The notes: a model not told the origin generated them from the letters alone. 64,000 bases of DNA from Permianibacter fluminis (GCF_013179735.1 NZ_JABMEG010000001.1:124001-188000), one strand, 5' to 3'; counted from the stretch's first letter, positions 36,104-45,815 are shown. Numbers and translations: made by a program.

Positions 36104-36772
36104 ATGCGCATCCCGCCACCCCGTGACGCCTCCGAACTGCTTGCGCGCGCCCACGCGCTCGCCGGCTTGCCACTGGCCGAGCTCGCTGCCCGGTTTGAGT
36201 TGACCACACCGGCGGATTTGCGCCGTGACAAAGGCTGGCTCGGTCAGTTGATGGAGCGTGCTTTGGGCGCCAGCAGCGGCTCACTGGCCCAGCCGGATTT
36301 TCCCGCACTCGGCATTGAACTGAAAACGCTGCCTTTCGGCGCTGATGGCCTGCCGACCGAATCGACCTGGGTTTGCATTGCTCATTTGCAACCCGGCGAG
36401 TTGCCGCGCTGGGAACACAGCTTGGTCCGCGCCAAGCTGAGCAAAGTGCTGTGGTTACCGGTGCAGGATCGCGATGACTTAACGCTTGCCGAGCGCCGGA
36501 TCGGCAGCGCGTTTTATTGGCAACCGAGTGCAGAAGAGGCCGGGCAACTGCAGCGCGACTACGAAGAAATTGCCGAAAAAATCCAGCTCGGCGAAGTCGA
36601 GAGCATCAGCGCCCACCACGGCGAATATCTGCAGCTGCGGCCAAAAGCCGCCAACGCCAGCATCCTGACCGATGCCATCGGTCCCGATGGTGTCCGCATC
36701 AAAACTCTGCCGCGCGGTTTCTATTTGCGCCGCAGCCTGACCAGCCGAATCCTGCAGCAGCATGTGCTGTGA
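36104..36772 (+). CDS. mutH: DNA mismatch repair endonuclease MutH
   Basis: The protein has 222 residues. MutH nicks the unmethylated strand at hemimethylated GATC sites. The catalytic D-x6-E-x-K motif is in [14 protein letters not shown], and the C-terminal [13 protein letters not shown] is conserved. Its presence implies a Dam/MutH mismatch repair system, which is limited to part of the gammaproteobacteria and supports the placement of the host. Confidence 0.95.
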   Translation: MRIPPPRDASELLARAHALAGLPLAELAARFELTTPADLRRDKGWLGQLMERALGASSGSLAQPDFPALGIELKTLPFGADGLPTESTWVCIAHLQPGELPRWEHSLVRAKLSKVLWLPVQDRDDLTLAERRIGSAFYWQPSAEEAGQLQRDYEEIAEKIQLGEVESISAHHGEYLQLRPKAANASILTDAIGPDGVRIKTLPRGFYLRRSLTSRILQQHVL

Positions 36773-36877
36773 CAATTGCAGCCAGCCGCGACAGCACGCA
36801 CCTGTGAAGCCTCACGACCGTCCGTATCGGCAGGCAAATCGGCAGGCAAACGAACATGTCTGCAGCGCCACACCCGC

Positions 36878-36906
36878 TTGAGTTAACGGCGGCCAATGGC
36901 TATAGA
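36878..36906 (+). promoter_or_regulatory. Probable sigma-70 promoter before the solute-binding protein
   Basis: TTGAGT, 17 bp, then TATAGA. The expected start near 36913 lies after the in-frame ATG at 36907, favouring ATG 36928 for the gene below. Confidence 0.5.
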
Positions 36907-36927
36907 ATGAAGCAGTCAGACAATCGA

Positions 36928-37722
36928 ATGGGCGAGGCAACGTTGCCACCTGCACGCAAAGCGGTCCTGCTCAGCGCCCTGCTGACGTTCGCCGCATTCA
37001 TACCGGTGCCGGCAGGGTCAGCCACAGCGGCGGCGCCGCTGGAAATTTTTGTCGAAGACAATGCCGATCCGTTCTCGCGCCCGGATGGCAGTGGCTATGC
37101 CAATGACATTGTCCGCGCCGCGTTCGCTGCTGCCGGCGTCGACATCACGCTGGTGGTGGTGCCCTATTCCCGCTGCAAGAAGCAGGTGATCGAAGGCAGT
37201 GCGGTCGCCTGTTTCAGCATGTCGGCCGCGCCAGAATTAGTCGGTCAGGTCAAATTTGCCGATACGCCGCTGTTCTCGGTAACGCCCACCTATTTCGAAA
37301 ACCGCAAGCGACCGCTCAAGGCAAGAAGTGAAGCCGAACTCGGCGCCGGCGTTACCATCGGCGTGGTCCGGGAATACGAATACCCGGCCACCACCTTGGC
37401 CGCGCAGGCACGCGGCGCGATATTCGACGCGCATCGTGCAGAGCAAACCAACTTGAAGATGCTGGCCGCCGGTCGACTGGATGCGGCGCTGGTCATGACC
37501 AATGATCTGACCGGTGACGATTACTGGCCACATGCGGCCGGTGTCAGCAACAAAGTCAGTGTCGCGTTCCACAGCCCCAGCATCCAGATTGCCTATCTCG
37601 GTTTCAGCACGGTGCATCCGCAAGGTGAATGGGCATTGGCGCAATACAATCTTGGCGTGTCGCGCATCAGCGACAATGGCACGCTGGCCAGCATCCGCCA
37701 GCGCTGGCTTACGCCAAAGTGA
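36928..37722 (+). CDS. Periplasmic solute-binding protein (SBP_bac_3 type)
   Basis: The protein has 264 residues from ATG 36928 (upstream in-frame starts exist at 36856 and 36907). A signal peptide (AVLLSALLTFAAFIPVPAGSATA) precedes two lobes: LEIFVEDNADPFSRPDGSGYAND and VTIGVVREYEYP are typical of amino-acid-type binding proteins. No transporter permease is adjacent, so it may be an orphan binding or sensory protein. Confidence 0.75.
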   Translation: MGEATLPPARKAVLLSALLTFAAFIPVPAGSATAAAPLEIFVEDNADPFSRPDGSGYANDIVRAAFAAAGVDITLVVVPYSRCKKQVIEGSAVACFSMSAAPELVGQVKFADTPLFSVTPTYFENRKRPLKARSEAELGAGVTIGVVREYEYPATTLAAQARGAIFDAHRAEQTNLKMLAAGRLDAALVMTNDLTGDDYWPHAAGVSNKVSVAFHSPSIQIAYLGFSTVHPQGEWALAQYNLGVSRISDNGTLASIRQRWLTPK

Positions 37723-37860
37723 CTACGCTACGTCGGCCATGACGGAATACCTCACCATTGCTGAGTTGCCTTACCATGAATAGGCAGCGTCGCTGTCACT
37801 GAATTACGTCGCCATCAATGGCTGGCCCGGCGGACAAACTCCAGCAACAACAAACAGCGC

Positions 37861-38442
37861 TCAGGGCTGCACTGGCGGCGTGACCGGCGTTTCACTTTCA
37901 TTTGTCGGAGCGCTTGCTGGAGCAGTCATTGGCGTGCTCGGTGACGGTAATGTTGGTGACGGCAGCTCACAGTGTTTCGCTACCATCAGACCTTTCAGAA
38001 ACGCCCGCCGGATTGTTCCAGCAGCAATCGCTTTGCTGACTTTTTTCGAATGACGCTCGGCACCACTCAGCTTCCGCAGCCAGCTGCGAAACGGCACCAC
38101 ATCTTCAGCGGCGCTGCGCACCACTTTGATCGCCGCCTTGCCGACTTCTTCGCTGCCACGTTGCAGCAGCGTCGGGTCCGGCTCGTCTTCCTCCGGCGCA
38201 TCAACATCGGGACCGAGCGCCGCATCCAGCTCTGCCAGTTCAGCGAGCAGAACCGGACAGCCGTCTTCTTGCGGCACCGCATAGGGATGGGCTTTGGCGC
38301 GATCAAGCACGGCCGGAATGTCGACCCGGATCACGTTCAGATCGGTCAGCGGAGTGGTTGCGGCATCGACCACCACCTTTTCCGAACTGGCGCAGGCCGC
38401 CAGCAATAACGGCAAACAAAGCGGGAGCATTTTGGCGTTCAC
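37861..38442 (-). CDS. Predicted lipoprotein
   Basis: The protein has 193 residues. Signal sequence LPLCLPLLLAACASS has a lipobox (LAAC). The middle is acidic and helical; the C-terminus is Pro/Thr/Ser-rich. No family is recognised. It stands alone between short spacers with no notable structure. Confidence 0.7.
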   Translation of the reverse strand: MNAKMLPLCLPLLLAACASSEKVVVDAATTPLTDLNVIRVDIPAVLDRAKAHPYAVPQEDGCPVLLAELAELDAALGPDVDAPEEDEPDPTLLQRGSEEVGKAAIKVVRSAAEDVVPFRSWLRKLSGAERHSKKVSKAIAAGTIRRAFLKGLMVAKHCELPSPTLPSPSTPMTAPASAPTNESETPVTPPVQP

Positions 38443-38502
38443 GACGCGTCCTTGTTTTCATTCGGCCATCGACCGTACCGCCGCCCGGTCGGCACGATTG
38501 CC

Positions 38503-39321
38503 TCAGGGCTGGTAGCGGTAATCGCGCGGCCGCTTGCTCAGCGGGCAGACAAACTTAAGCTGCACGGCAAATAACTGCAAGCCGCGCGGATCGGCGTTGT
38601 GTTCGCCGTATTGCGGATCACCCAGCACCGGATGACCGATACCCGCCAGATGCCGGCGGATCTGGTGCTTGCGACCGCTATCGATCACCACCTCGGCAAT
38701 ACTGCATTGCCGTTCGGCATCGAAACTCAGCCGGGTGAACCGGGTGCTGGCGGCTTTGCCATCGAGTGGCTGATCAATTTGCCCGGCGCTCGGCAACTCG
38801 CCACGCACTTCGACCCGGTAACGTTTTTCGATCACGCTCGCACCGGCCGTGTGTTCGGCAAACAGCGCCGACAACGCTGCCGCCGCTTTGCCAGTATGGG
38901 CAATGAGCATCAGCCCGCTGGCTTCCCGATCCAGTCGGTGCACCAGAAACGCTTGCCGGTTGAGCGCCAGTTCTGCCAGCCGAAGCATGGCGCAGTGATC
39001 GCCTTCACGGGTGCCTTGCGCCAACACGCCGGCCGGTTTCAGCCAGACACTGTACTGAGTTTCGTCGGCCAGCTTGATCGGTGTCGGCGGCGTCAACGCC
39101 AGCAGGCGGGCATCGTAATACAGTGAAATGGTATCGCCCGGCAGCAATTCAGTGCTGACCCGGCGCAGCCGTTTTTCCTTGCCGCGCTGTTTCAACCAGA
39201 CCGCGCCCTTGGCCATTGCATCCTTGATGCGTGCTTTCGGCAATCCGGATCGGGCCGCGAGTACATCGACCGCAATCTGGCCGGGCTCGGTGATATGAAT
39301 CTGAAATTCTTGTGTGCTCAT
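38503..39321 (-). CDS. RluA-family pseudouridine synthase
   Basis: The protein has 272 residues. FLVHRLDREASGLMLIA contains the catalytic Asp of the RluA family. The N-terminal S4-like part is short. RNA target is unknown. ATG 39321 overlaps the stop of the upstream methyltransferase by 4 bp (ATGA), so the two RNA-modification-type genes are translationally coupled. Confidence 0.9.
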   Translation of the reverse strand: MSTQEFQIHITEPGQIAVDVLAARSGLPKARIKDAMAKGAVWLKQRGKEKRLRRVSTELLPGDTISLYYDARLLALTPPTPIKLADETQYSVWLKPAGVLAQGTREGDHCAMLRLAELALNRQAFLVHRLDREASGLMLIAHTGKAAAALSALFAEHTAGASVIEKRYRVEVRGELPSAGQIDQPLDGKAASTRFTRLSFDAERQCSIAEVVIDSGRKHQIRRHLAGIGHPVLGDPQYGEHNADPRGLQLFAVQLKFVCPLSKRPRDYRYQP

Positions 39322-40589
39322 GGCTGACTCGGTTGCGCATTCCGGTGGTGGCGGATTGCAGCGGATTGATTTGCGCGGGCGCGCAGCAACAGATTTCGTG
39401 GCGTCAATTCCCGCGGGCAAAACTCGCTCAGTTCAACTTGATAACCGAGCTGCTCCAGATACAGCGCAAGATCCAGCACCAACCACAATTCAATGGCGCG
39501 CCGAAAGCCATGGCGAACCCCTTGCAGTCGCTGGGCACGGCGATGACGCTCGACGCCGAGCGCCTGATAATGCGGCCAATCGACGTTCGCCGGCAGCGGC
39601 AGATTTTTGTGCGCGGCAATACGCCGGCACAGCGATTCAAAGCCTTCCAGCAGCACCGATTGCGGCAGTGATGGCGTGGTCAGGTACTCGTCTTTGCCGC
39701 GCAGTTCACGCTGCAGGCTGTCAAAACCGAGCCGCCACGCCGCCAGCGTTTCCGAGCGTGAGCGAATGCGATGGGATGAAGTCACCGCTTCCTGCACGGC
39801 CAGCTGCACGCTGTTGCGATCCAGTTGCAGATCCCTGCCGCGCGCCAGCGCTGACAACGGCACATAGTTTTCTTTCAGCCACAAATGGTAGCAACACGGC
39901 GCCAGCGTCAGCGCCTGCACCGGTTGCTGCGCCAGCCGCTGCAGCAAGCGACGATGTAAATCGCCACAGGCGTGCAGCGCCAGCACTTGCGCTGATGCAG
40001 GCAGGGAAGGCTCGTCCTGCAGTACATCGGCGCAAACAAATTCCGCCGCCACGCCAGCCTGCTGTGCCAGCGCCGCGCCGGCCGCGCACAAGTTGGCATC
40101 ACGCTCGACCGCCAGCAACGGCTGCCGGCGCACCTGCGCCAGCGTGCGACCCAGATGCGCCTTGCCGCTGCACCAATCCAGCAGCGTACCGGCTGCTGTT
40201 GGTTTTAGTTCAAGCTCCGATTCCAGTTTCGGTTCCAGTGCTGGCACCTGCGCGGCGAAGGCGGCAATCTGCTGCCATTTGCGACCGGGAATGTCCTTGG
40301 CCCACAGATTGGGCAAGTCCGTTACCGCCGGCGCGGATGTCGGCACTTCCAGCAAGGGCGGCAGCGCCGCCAGCGCCGGTTCACGAGCGATCAGCCATTG
40401 CATCAGCGCGGATGGGTCCGCTTCCAGCGCAGCGAGCGCGGCATCGGTCAACGCGTGGCAGTCAGCGGCCAACGCCGGATAGTCCGCGCACCAGGCCGGC
40501 ACCGGATGGACAAACGGCGACGGCCGCCAGAACGGTTCGTACTGGCGCAGCAAGGCGGTCAGATCAGCAAAGCGGGTGGCCAGGGACAT
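39318..40589 (-). CDS. SAM-dependent methyltransferase
   Basis: The protein has 423 residues. TLLDWCSGKAHLGRTLA is the SAM-binding motif; LALHACGDLHRRLL and TLAPCCYHLWL are the distinctive motifs of the Methyltransf_32 group. Substrate is not established. It is coupled by a 4-bp overlap to the pseudouridine synthase, hinting at a shared RNA target. Confidence 0.85.
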   Translation of the reverse strand: MSLATRFADLTALLRQYEPFWRPSPFVHPVPAWCADYPALAADCHALTDAALAALEADPSALMQWLIAREPALAALPPLLEVPTSAPAVTDLPNLWAKDIPGRKWQQIAAFAAQVPALEPKLESELELKPTAAGTLLDWCSGKAHLGRTLAQVRRQPLLAVERDANLCAAGAALAQQAGVAAEFVCADVLQDEPSLPASAQVLALHACGDLHRRLLQRLAQQPVQALTLAPCCYHLWLKENYVPLSALARGRDLQLDRNSVQLAVQEAVTSSHRIRSRSETLAAWRLGFDSLQRELRGKDEYLTTPSLPQSVLLEGFESLCRRIAAHKNLPLPANVDWPHYQALGVERHRRAQRLQGVRHGFRRAIELWLVLDLALYLEQLGYQVELSEFCPRELTPRNLLLRARANQSAAIRHHRNAQPSQP

Positions 40590-40648
40590 ACAGCACTCTC
40601 ACAGCAAGTGCGCCATTATAGAGGCCTGCGCCACCAACGGACTGCACC

Positions 40649-40888
40649 ATGAGCCGCTACCAACCCATCAACTGCGAATGGCACGACCAACTGGAAGCCG
40701 CCGCCGTGCGCAAACAACCGGTACAGCTGCAATGGCGTGATGCCGACGGCAATGCCCGGCAGGCAAGTGGGCTGGTGCGGGATATTGAAGTCAAACAAGG
40801 CGAAGAGTTTGTGCTGTTTGAAGTGAACGGTGAGCAACTGCGGTTACGGCTGGATTGGCTGGACTGGCAGAGCTTTCCGTTGCGGTAG
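40649..40888 (+). CDS. rof: Rho-binding antiterminator
   Basis: The protein has 79 residues and matches Rof/YaeO: N-terminal YQPINCEWHDQLEAAAV and the Sm-like strand pattern ending LRLRLDWLDWQSFPL. Rof binds Rho and reduces Rho-dependent termination. It stands alone. Confidence 0.85.
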   Translation: MSRYQPINCEWHDQLEAAAVRKQPVQLQWRDADGNARQASGLVRDIEVKQGEEFVLFEVNGEQLRLRLDWLDWQSFPLR

Positions 40889-40922
40889 GGGGGTGTTGGC
40901 ATTTCCAGCCCGAGCTACTCGC

Positions 40923-41243
40923 TCAACCAACAAGTAGCCAAGAAAAAATGCTGCCCCAAATAATCAATGCGATGGCGAGTGAAAGCCAGAAAAAGGCCTT
41001 TCTGAGCCGATTGAACATTGAATCTCTATCTTCTTGAAACCAGCTCAGGTACCAACCCGGGAAAAACGCAACCGTAAAAAACAGATATGGGATGACGATC
41101 GCCCCACCCAAAACCGCAGTCATTTTTTCCGGGCCGAAAAAATGCGTATAGATTAATTCGGCAACAAACCCAGCGGCACTGATCGCACAAGTGAAATCAA
41201 TTACTTTGCGATGCCGTCTGAGAAACTGAATTGCTTGCATCAA
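40923..41243 (-). CDS. Small membrane protein of unknown function
   Basis: The protein has 106 residues with three membrane helices (VIDFTCAISAAGFVAELIY, GGAIVIPYLFFTVAFFPGWY and AFFWLSLAIALIIWGSIFSW). It is AT-richer than its neighbours. No family is recognised. Confidence 0.6.
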   Translation of the reverse strand: MMQAIQFLRRHRKVIDFTCAISAAGFVAELIYTHFFGPEKMTAVLGGAIVIPYLFFTVAFFPGWYLSWFQEDRDSMFNRLRKAFFWLSLAIALIIWGSIFSWLLVG

Positions 41244-41259
41244 CTTTCGCCTCAGTGAT

Positions 41260-41287
41260 GTAGGGTGCGTCTTGACGCACCATCACC
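41260..41287. repeat. GGTGCGTC/GACGCACC dispersed repeat
   Basis: GTAGGGTGCGTCTTGACGCA followed by CCATCACC is a palindromic intergenic repeat. A related, longer form lies at 50541-50615 between gcvH and gcvP. Confidence 0.65.
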
Positions 41288-41343
41288 GTATCAAGAACAG
41301 GAGGCTGGGCAGTTTATGACCCGCTCAGCCTCATAGCCAAACA

Positions 41344-42549
41344 TTACGGCAACACCACCCTCGCCAAAAACGCTTTCAGATAACGCGTTTCCGGAATCGC
41401 CGGATGCACCGGATGATCTGCGCCTTGCATACCTTCGGCGAGAATCTGGACATGACGGTCGAGATGGCGGCCTGACGCACGCACAACCTCATGCAGTTCT
41501 TCACGCGGCAGATGCATGGAACAGGAACCGGCCAGCAGCAGGCCGTCCTTGTTCAACAGTCGCATCGCCAGTTCATTGATGCGGCGATAGGCGTTGACGC
41601 CTTCGGCCAGATCTTTCTTGCGCTTGATGAAGGCCGGCGGGTCAACGATGACAATGTCAAAACGCTCGTCTGCCGCTTTCAGTTCTTTCAGAGCTTCAAA
41701 CGCATCGCCCTGCACGGTCATGAAGCGCTCGCCGCCGCCGTTGAGCGCGGCATTGCGTTCAGCGGTGTCGAGGGCGAATTCGGAGGCATCGACGCAGCAG
41801 ACTTCGGCGGCGCCAAAACTCAGTGCCTGCACACCAAAGGCGCCGACATAGCTGAAGACATCGAGCACGCGTTTGCCTTTGGCGATACCGCGCAACCATT
41901 CCCGATTCGGCCGCTGATCATAGAACCAGCCGGTTTTCTGGCCGTCGTGCAGCGGCGCCAGAAAGCGCACGCCGTTTTCAATCAACTCGACTTCCTGCGG
42001 CGGGTTGCCGGCCGCGACCACCACTTCACTCGGAAGGTTCTCGAAGGCGCGGGCGCTGCTGTCATTGCGCAGCAAAATCGACGCCGGCTTCAGCACTTTG
42101 TCGAGCGCCGAAATGATGTCGTCCTTGACCGCTTCCATGCCGGCGGTGGTGATTTGCACGACCAGGTGATCGCCAAAGCGATCCACCACCAGCCCGGGCA
42201 ACAGATCACTCTCGCCATAAACCAGCCGGTAATACGGCAACGGGAACATCAGCTCGCGCAAGCTGAGCGCAATGTTGATCCGGTGCACCAGCAGCGACCG
42301 ATCCAGCACATGATGATCGCGGCTGATGATGCGCGCGCAGATCAACGAATGCGGGTTGACGTAGGCCACACCGAGAAACTGGCCGGTGGCGCTTTCGATG
42401 ACTGCCTGCTGGCCGGGCTCGAACGCTTTCAGCGGCGTCGCGACTGTATCGACCTCGTTGCTGTATACCCACAAATGGCCGCCCTTGATCCGGCGCTCCT
42501 CGTGTTTGGTCAATCGCAAACGGGGTAATTGTGCTGTGTTGTCGCTCAC
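41344..42549 (-). CDS. rlmI: RlmI-like 23S rRNA methyltransferase
   Basis: The protein has 401 residues. The N-terminal PUA domain (HEERRIKGGHLWVYSNEVD) is followed by the methyltransferase with VLDVFSYVGAFGVQALSFGA and IVIVDPPAFIKRKKDLAEG. This fits RlmI, which methylates C1962 of 23S rRNA. It stands alone. Confidence 0.9.
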   Translation of the reverse strand: MSDNTAQLPRLRLTKHEERRIKGGHLWVYSNEVDTVATPLKAFEPGQQAVIESATGQFLGVAYVNPHSLICARIISRDHHVLDRSLLVHRINIALSLRELMFPLPYYRLVYGESDLLPGLVVDRFGDHLVVQITTAGMEAVKDDIISALDKVLKPASILLRNDSSARAFENLPSEVVVAAGNPPQEVELIENGVRFLAPLHDGQKTGWFYDQRPNREWLRGIAKGKRVLDVFSYVGAFGVQALSFGAAEVCCVDASEFALDTAERNAALNGGGERFMTVQGDAFEALKELKAADERFDIVIVDPPAFIKRKKDLAEGVNAYRRINELAMRLLNKDGLLLAGSCSMHLPREELHEVVRASGRHLDRHVQILAEGMQGADHPVHPAIPETRYLKAFLARVVLP

Positions 42550-42600
42550 CGGAACGGTGCTCCTGTCTTCAATGCAGTGGCCGGAAAGTCCGGCCAGTGT

Positions 42601-43503
42601 TTACCAAAATACGTGCGCCGTCAGACCGGCAAAGCGGATGTCATCACCTTGCTCGCCGCGGTTGATACCGGCATTCAGATCCAGCCCCCAGCGCTCACCA
42701 AGGTTCAGCGCCAAGGTCACGCTGTCAGTGCGGAAGCTGCCATCATCCAGCTCCGGCACGCTGACGAAATGCTCAAAGGTCAGCAGATGCTCTGCCACCG
42801 GCACATCGACCCCCAGCCACCCGTTGCGTTTTGCCAGACCACCTTGTGCCAGCTGGCGCGTGGTCAGCATGGCGAGATACAGCCGCGGATGTGACAGCAA
42901 GTACTGTCCAAACTGATCACTCAACACGCGGGCATCATCGTAATCGTATTGCTGCAAGGCGCCGTAGGCGCGCAGACCACTTTCGCTACTGATGGCGATA
43001 TTCGCGCCAACGCCTCTGCTGTCAAAGCTCTCGCTGTATTCCCGCACTTGCAACGGAAACTGCAGCGTCACCGAGACCTCATGCGAGCGCTTGGACAGCT
43101 CCAGCCCCAGCTCCAGCTGCTCACCGCGATGGCGCAGTGCCAGTTGTGCTTCATCGGTCTTGAGCAGCATGTCGTCGTCATAGCGTAGCAGCGACAGCCC
43201 GCCACCCCAGCCGCTCTGCTCCAGACTGAGCCCGAGTCGGGTACTGGTTGCCTGCACCGACTCGCTGCCGCTCAACGTGGCCATCTGACTGTTGGCGCGG
43301 ACCGCGCTGGCATTCAGATACCAGACCGGGCTGAGCGGCAGTGCCAGCGCCAGGGCGGCCGAATCGCCTTCGTCGCTGTCCTGCTGCCAGCCGAGGCTGG
43401 CGTGGCCGAGGCCCGGCAATTCGTCGGCGGATTGGTCAAACGCTTGCACCGGCGCCTGGCCGAGCAGGCCCGCGCATAGCACCCCGAACAAAAGAGGTTT
43501 CAT
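42601..43503 (-). CDS. Predicted outer-membrane beta-barrel protein
   Basis: The protein has 300 residues with a signal peptide (MKPLLFGVLCAGLLGQAPVQA). Alternating hydrophobic strands (e.g. LALRHRGEQLELGLEL) continue to a C-terminal aromatic end, LTAHVFW, the sign used for outer-membrane insertion. No family is recognised. The spacer 43504-43798 shows no gene. Confidence 0.75.
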   Translation of the reverse strand: MKPLLFGVLCAGLLGQAPVQAFDQSADELPGLGHASLGWQQDSDEGDSAALALALPLSPVWYLNASAVRANSQMATLSGSESVQATSTRLGLSLEQSGWGGGLSLLRYDDDMLLKTDEAQLALRHRGEQLELGLELSKRSHEVSVTLQFPLQVREYSESFDSRGVGANIAISSESGLRAYGALQQYDYDDARVLSDQFGQYLLSHPRLYLAMLTTRQLAQGGLAKRNGWLGVDVPVAEHLLTFEHFVSVPELDDGSFRTDSVTLALNLGERWGLDLNAGINRGEQGDDIRFAGLTAHVFW

Positions 43504-43798
43504 TGGCTGTACTCCATCACGGATTCAGGTCGGCGCGGCAAGCGTGCAGACAGGGGCAGACCGGCCCTCGGGCGCGGCACTCTACCGTTCACGCGCCAGC
43601 GGCGCCAGCGTTGACCGCTGGCGGAAAATTTTGCCGCCGGGGTCAACGGCCGGGGCAGCGGACCGTTATCAGCCTTGAGACGACAGGCACCGGGTGCGCT
43701 GCCGTCGAAACGGGGTGTCCCGGCGGTCCGGAAAGAGACGGCCGGGGTCAGTTGCCGTAAGCTTCAGGGCGCGTGCTGACGCGAACCACGGAGACAAC

Positions 43799-44086
43799 AT
43801 GAGAGGCTGGCGACTGGCAATGCTGCTGGGTTTGTTCAGCTCGGGCCTGCTGGCAAGCGAGGCTGCGGGCGGCCCGGATGCGGAGCTGAGTCTGGAATTG
43901 CTGGAGTTTCTTGGCGAATACGGCAATGACCAGGGCGAGCTCAATTTGCCCGACGATTTTGACAGTGCCTTGGTGCAACCGGCGGACGCGGACGAACCTG
44001 CCACCGACCAGCCGGCGCTATCGCGCCCTGCCGAACCAACGACCGTGCCGGCCAGCAACGCCCAGGCCGCAGTGGAGAAGAAATGA
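43799..44086 (+). CDS. Small secreted protein paired with DUF3106
   Basis: The protein has 95 residues. Signal peptide MRGWRLAMLLGLFSSGLLASEA is followed by an acidic segment (LSLELLEFLGEYGNDQGELN) and a Pro/Ala-rich tail. Its stop overlaps the DUF3106 start by 4 bp, so the two are translated together and probably act in one process. Confidence 0.7.
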   Translation: MRGWRLAMLLGLFSSGLLASEAAGGPDAELSLELLEFLGEYGNDQGELNLPDDFDSALVQPADADEPATDQPALSRPAEPTTVPASNAQAAVEKK

Positions 44087-44553
44087 TGATGCGCCCTCTC
44101 GCCATTCTGGTGTTGAGCCTGTCGGCTGCGCTGCTCGGCAGCGCGCCGCGCGCCGATGAGGTCAGCACCAACGCGCCGGCGACGGTCAGCGTGCCGGCCG
44201 AGTTTGATGCGCTGCCGGACGCGCAGCAAAAGCAGCTGAAGAAATTTGCCGGACAATGGCCGCAACTGACCGACAGCCAGCGTCAGCACATCGTCCAGGG
44301 CCTGGAGCGCTGGAACCAGATGACACCGGAGCAGAAACAGCGCGCCGGCAAACAGTTCAAACGCTGGCGCGACTTGAGTCCCGAACAGCGCAAACACCTG
44401 CGCAAGATGCACAAGCGCTGGCAGCAGCTGACGCCCGAACAAAAGAAACAACTGCGCGAACAAGTGAAACGCTTTCGCGAATTGAGCCCGGAACAACGGC
44501 AGTTGTTGAAACAGCGATTTGACTTGCAGCGCAAGCTGCGCCGGGGCGGCTGA
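44083..44553 (+). CDS. DUF3106 periplasmic protein built of 18-residue repeats
   Basis: The protein has 156 residues with a signal peptide. Residues 41-148 are six exact-length 18-residue repeats; clear ones are WNQMTPEQKQRAGKQFKR (77-94), WRDLSPEQRKHLRKMHKR (95-112) and WQQLTPEQKKQLREQVKR (113-130). Each is a likely helical hairpin with an aromatic residue first and a S/T-P-E-Q turn. The protein is strongly basic. DUF3106 is often next to a sigma/anti-sigma pair, which is absent here. Function is unknown. Confidence 0.85.
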   Translation: MMMRPLAILVLSLSAALLGSAPRADEVSTNAPATVSVPAEFDALPDAQQKQLKKFAGQWPQLTDSQRQHIVQGLERWNQMTPEQKQRAGKQFKRWRDLSPEQRKHLRKMHKRWQQLTPEQKKQLREQVKRFRELSPEQRQLLKQRFDLQRKLRRGG

Positions 44554-44642
44554 GTCGGGCGCCGCCAGCCGGCGCGACACGCGCCGGATCAACCTCCAGC
44601 TGGTGCCGGTGTACGGAAACGGCACGCGCTGACCCGCGCCGC

Positions 44643-45704
44643 ATGAACTATGCTTGGCAGGTCACCCGATCCGGACCATCCCGCATGGAACAGATGGAGT
44701 TGTTGACCGAGCAACTGGCACTGCTTCGCCGCGGCGCTCAGGAGTTTGAAATCCTGCAGGGTCGGGTGGCTGAGCTCGATTCGCTGACCCGTACCTTTGG
44801 CGCCTTTAACCGGCACATGGCCGAGCAACTCGCCGAGGCTCAGGCGCTGGTGCAGCAGTGGCGCAATTTCTTTTCGCTGTCGCTCGACATGCTCTGCGTT
44901 GCCGACACTGACGGCCGGTTTCACGACATCAATCCGGCCTTTGTTCGCGCGCTCGGTTATGACCGCGCCGACCTGCTGCAGCAGCCATTTCTGGATTTGG
45001 TGCATCCTGAAGATCTGGCCGCCACGCTGGCGGAAATCGACAAACTCAAAACCGGTGTCGACACGATCAGCTTTGACAATCGCTACCGCTGCAAGGACGG
45101 TCATTGGCTGTGGCTCAACTGGACCACGCCGGCACCGGCACCCGGCAGCAAACTGCTCTACGCCATTGCGCGCGACATCACCGAGCGCAAGCGCAGTGAA
45201 GCCGACATTTTGCACCGTGCCCAACATGATGCCTTGACCGGTCTGTACAACCGCGCTGCGTTGATGCATGAGCTGGCGGCCGCCGGCGAACGCCACCGGC
45301 GCAATCGCAGTCATCGGGTCGCGCTGCTGTTTCTCGATCTGGACGGATTCAAACCCATCAACGATTGTCATGGCCATCAGGCCGGTGATTGTCTGCTGGC
45401 GGAACTCGGCCGCCGCTTGCGCGCCCGTGGCCGCAGCACTGACATGATTGCCCGCATCGGTGGCGACGAATTTGTGGTGCTGTTCCAAGGCAATGAGGCT
45501 GCCACGGCGGAGCTGCTGAGCCAGCGCTACCGCGACTGCTTTACCGAGCCATTTCTGCTGGCGACCCAGCCCGTGCAACTGAGCGCCAGCATCGGCTATG
45601 CCGCGCTGGACGCTGGCATGTTGGATGCCGAGCAATTGCTCGAATTGGCGGACCGGCGCATGTATGAGCACAAGCGCGAGCATCAGCACGCGCGACACGC
45701 CTGA
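44643..45704 (+). CDS. PAS-GGDEF diguanylate cyclase
   Basis: The protein has 353 residues. An N-terminal coiled coil leads to a PAS domain (FFSLSLDMLCVADTDGRFHD) and a PAC end (RDITERKRSEAD), then the GGDEF domain with the intact RIGGDEFVVLF and an RSTD inhibitory site five residues before it. It should make c-di-GMP with product inhibition. No membrane helix, so it is cytosolic. ATG 44643 is the farthest start; ATG 44685 is possible. Confidence 0.92.
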   Translation: MNYAWQVTRSGPSRMEQMELLTEQLALLRRGAQEFEILQGRVAELDSLTRTFGAFNRHMAEQLAEAQALVQQWRNFFSLSLDMLCVADTDGRFHDINPAFVRALGYDRADLLQQPFLDLVHPEDLAATLAEIDKLKTGVDTISFDNRYRCKDGHWLWLNWTTPAPAPGSKLLYAIARDITERKRSEADILHRAQHDALTGLYNRAALMHELAAAGERHRRNRSHRVALLFLDLDGFKPINDCHGHQAGDCLLAELGRRLRARGRSTDMIARIGGDEFVVLFQGNEAATAELLSQRYRDCFTEPFLLATQPVQLSASIGYAALDAGMLDAEQLLELADRRMYEHKREHQHARHA

Positions 45705-45815
45705 ACCACCGGCAACGTTCGGCACCAGATCGGCAAAATTGCGAACACCGCAATAGGAAAGCGGCCGGCCAGCCACTATGCTCCACGCCAACCATCGTTC
45801 GAATGGAGCACACAG

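Noticed and set aside
35108-36154. N-terminal extension of rppH to about 540 residues
   Set aside because: The extension is antisense to the HAD phosphatase; RppH begins at [12 protein letters not shown].
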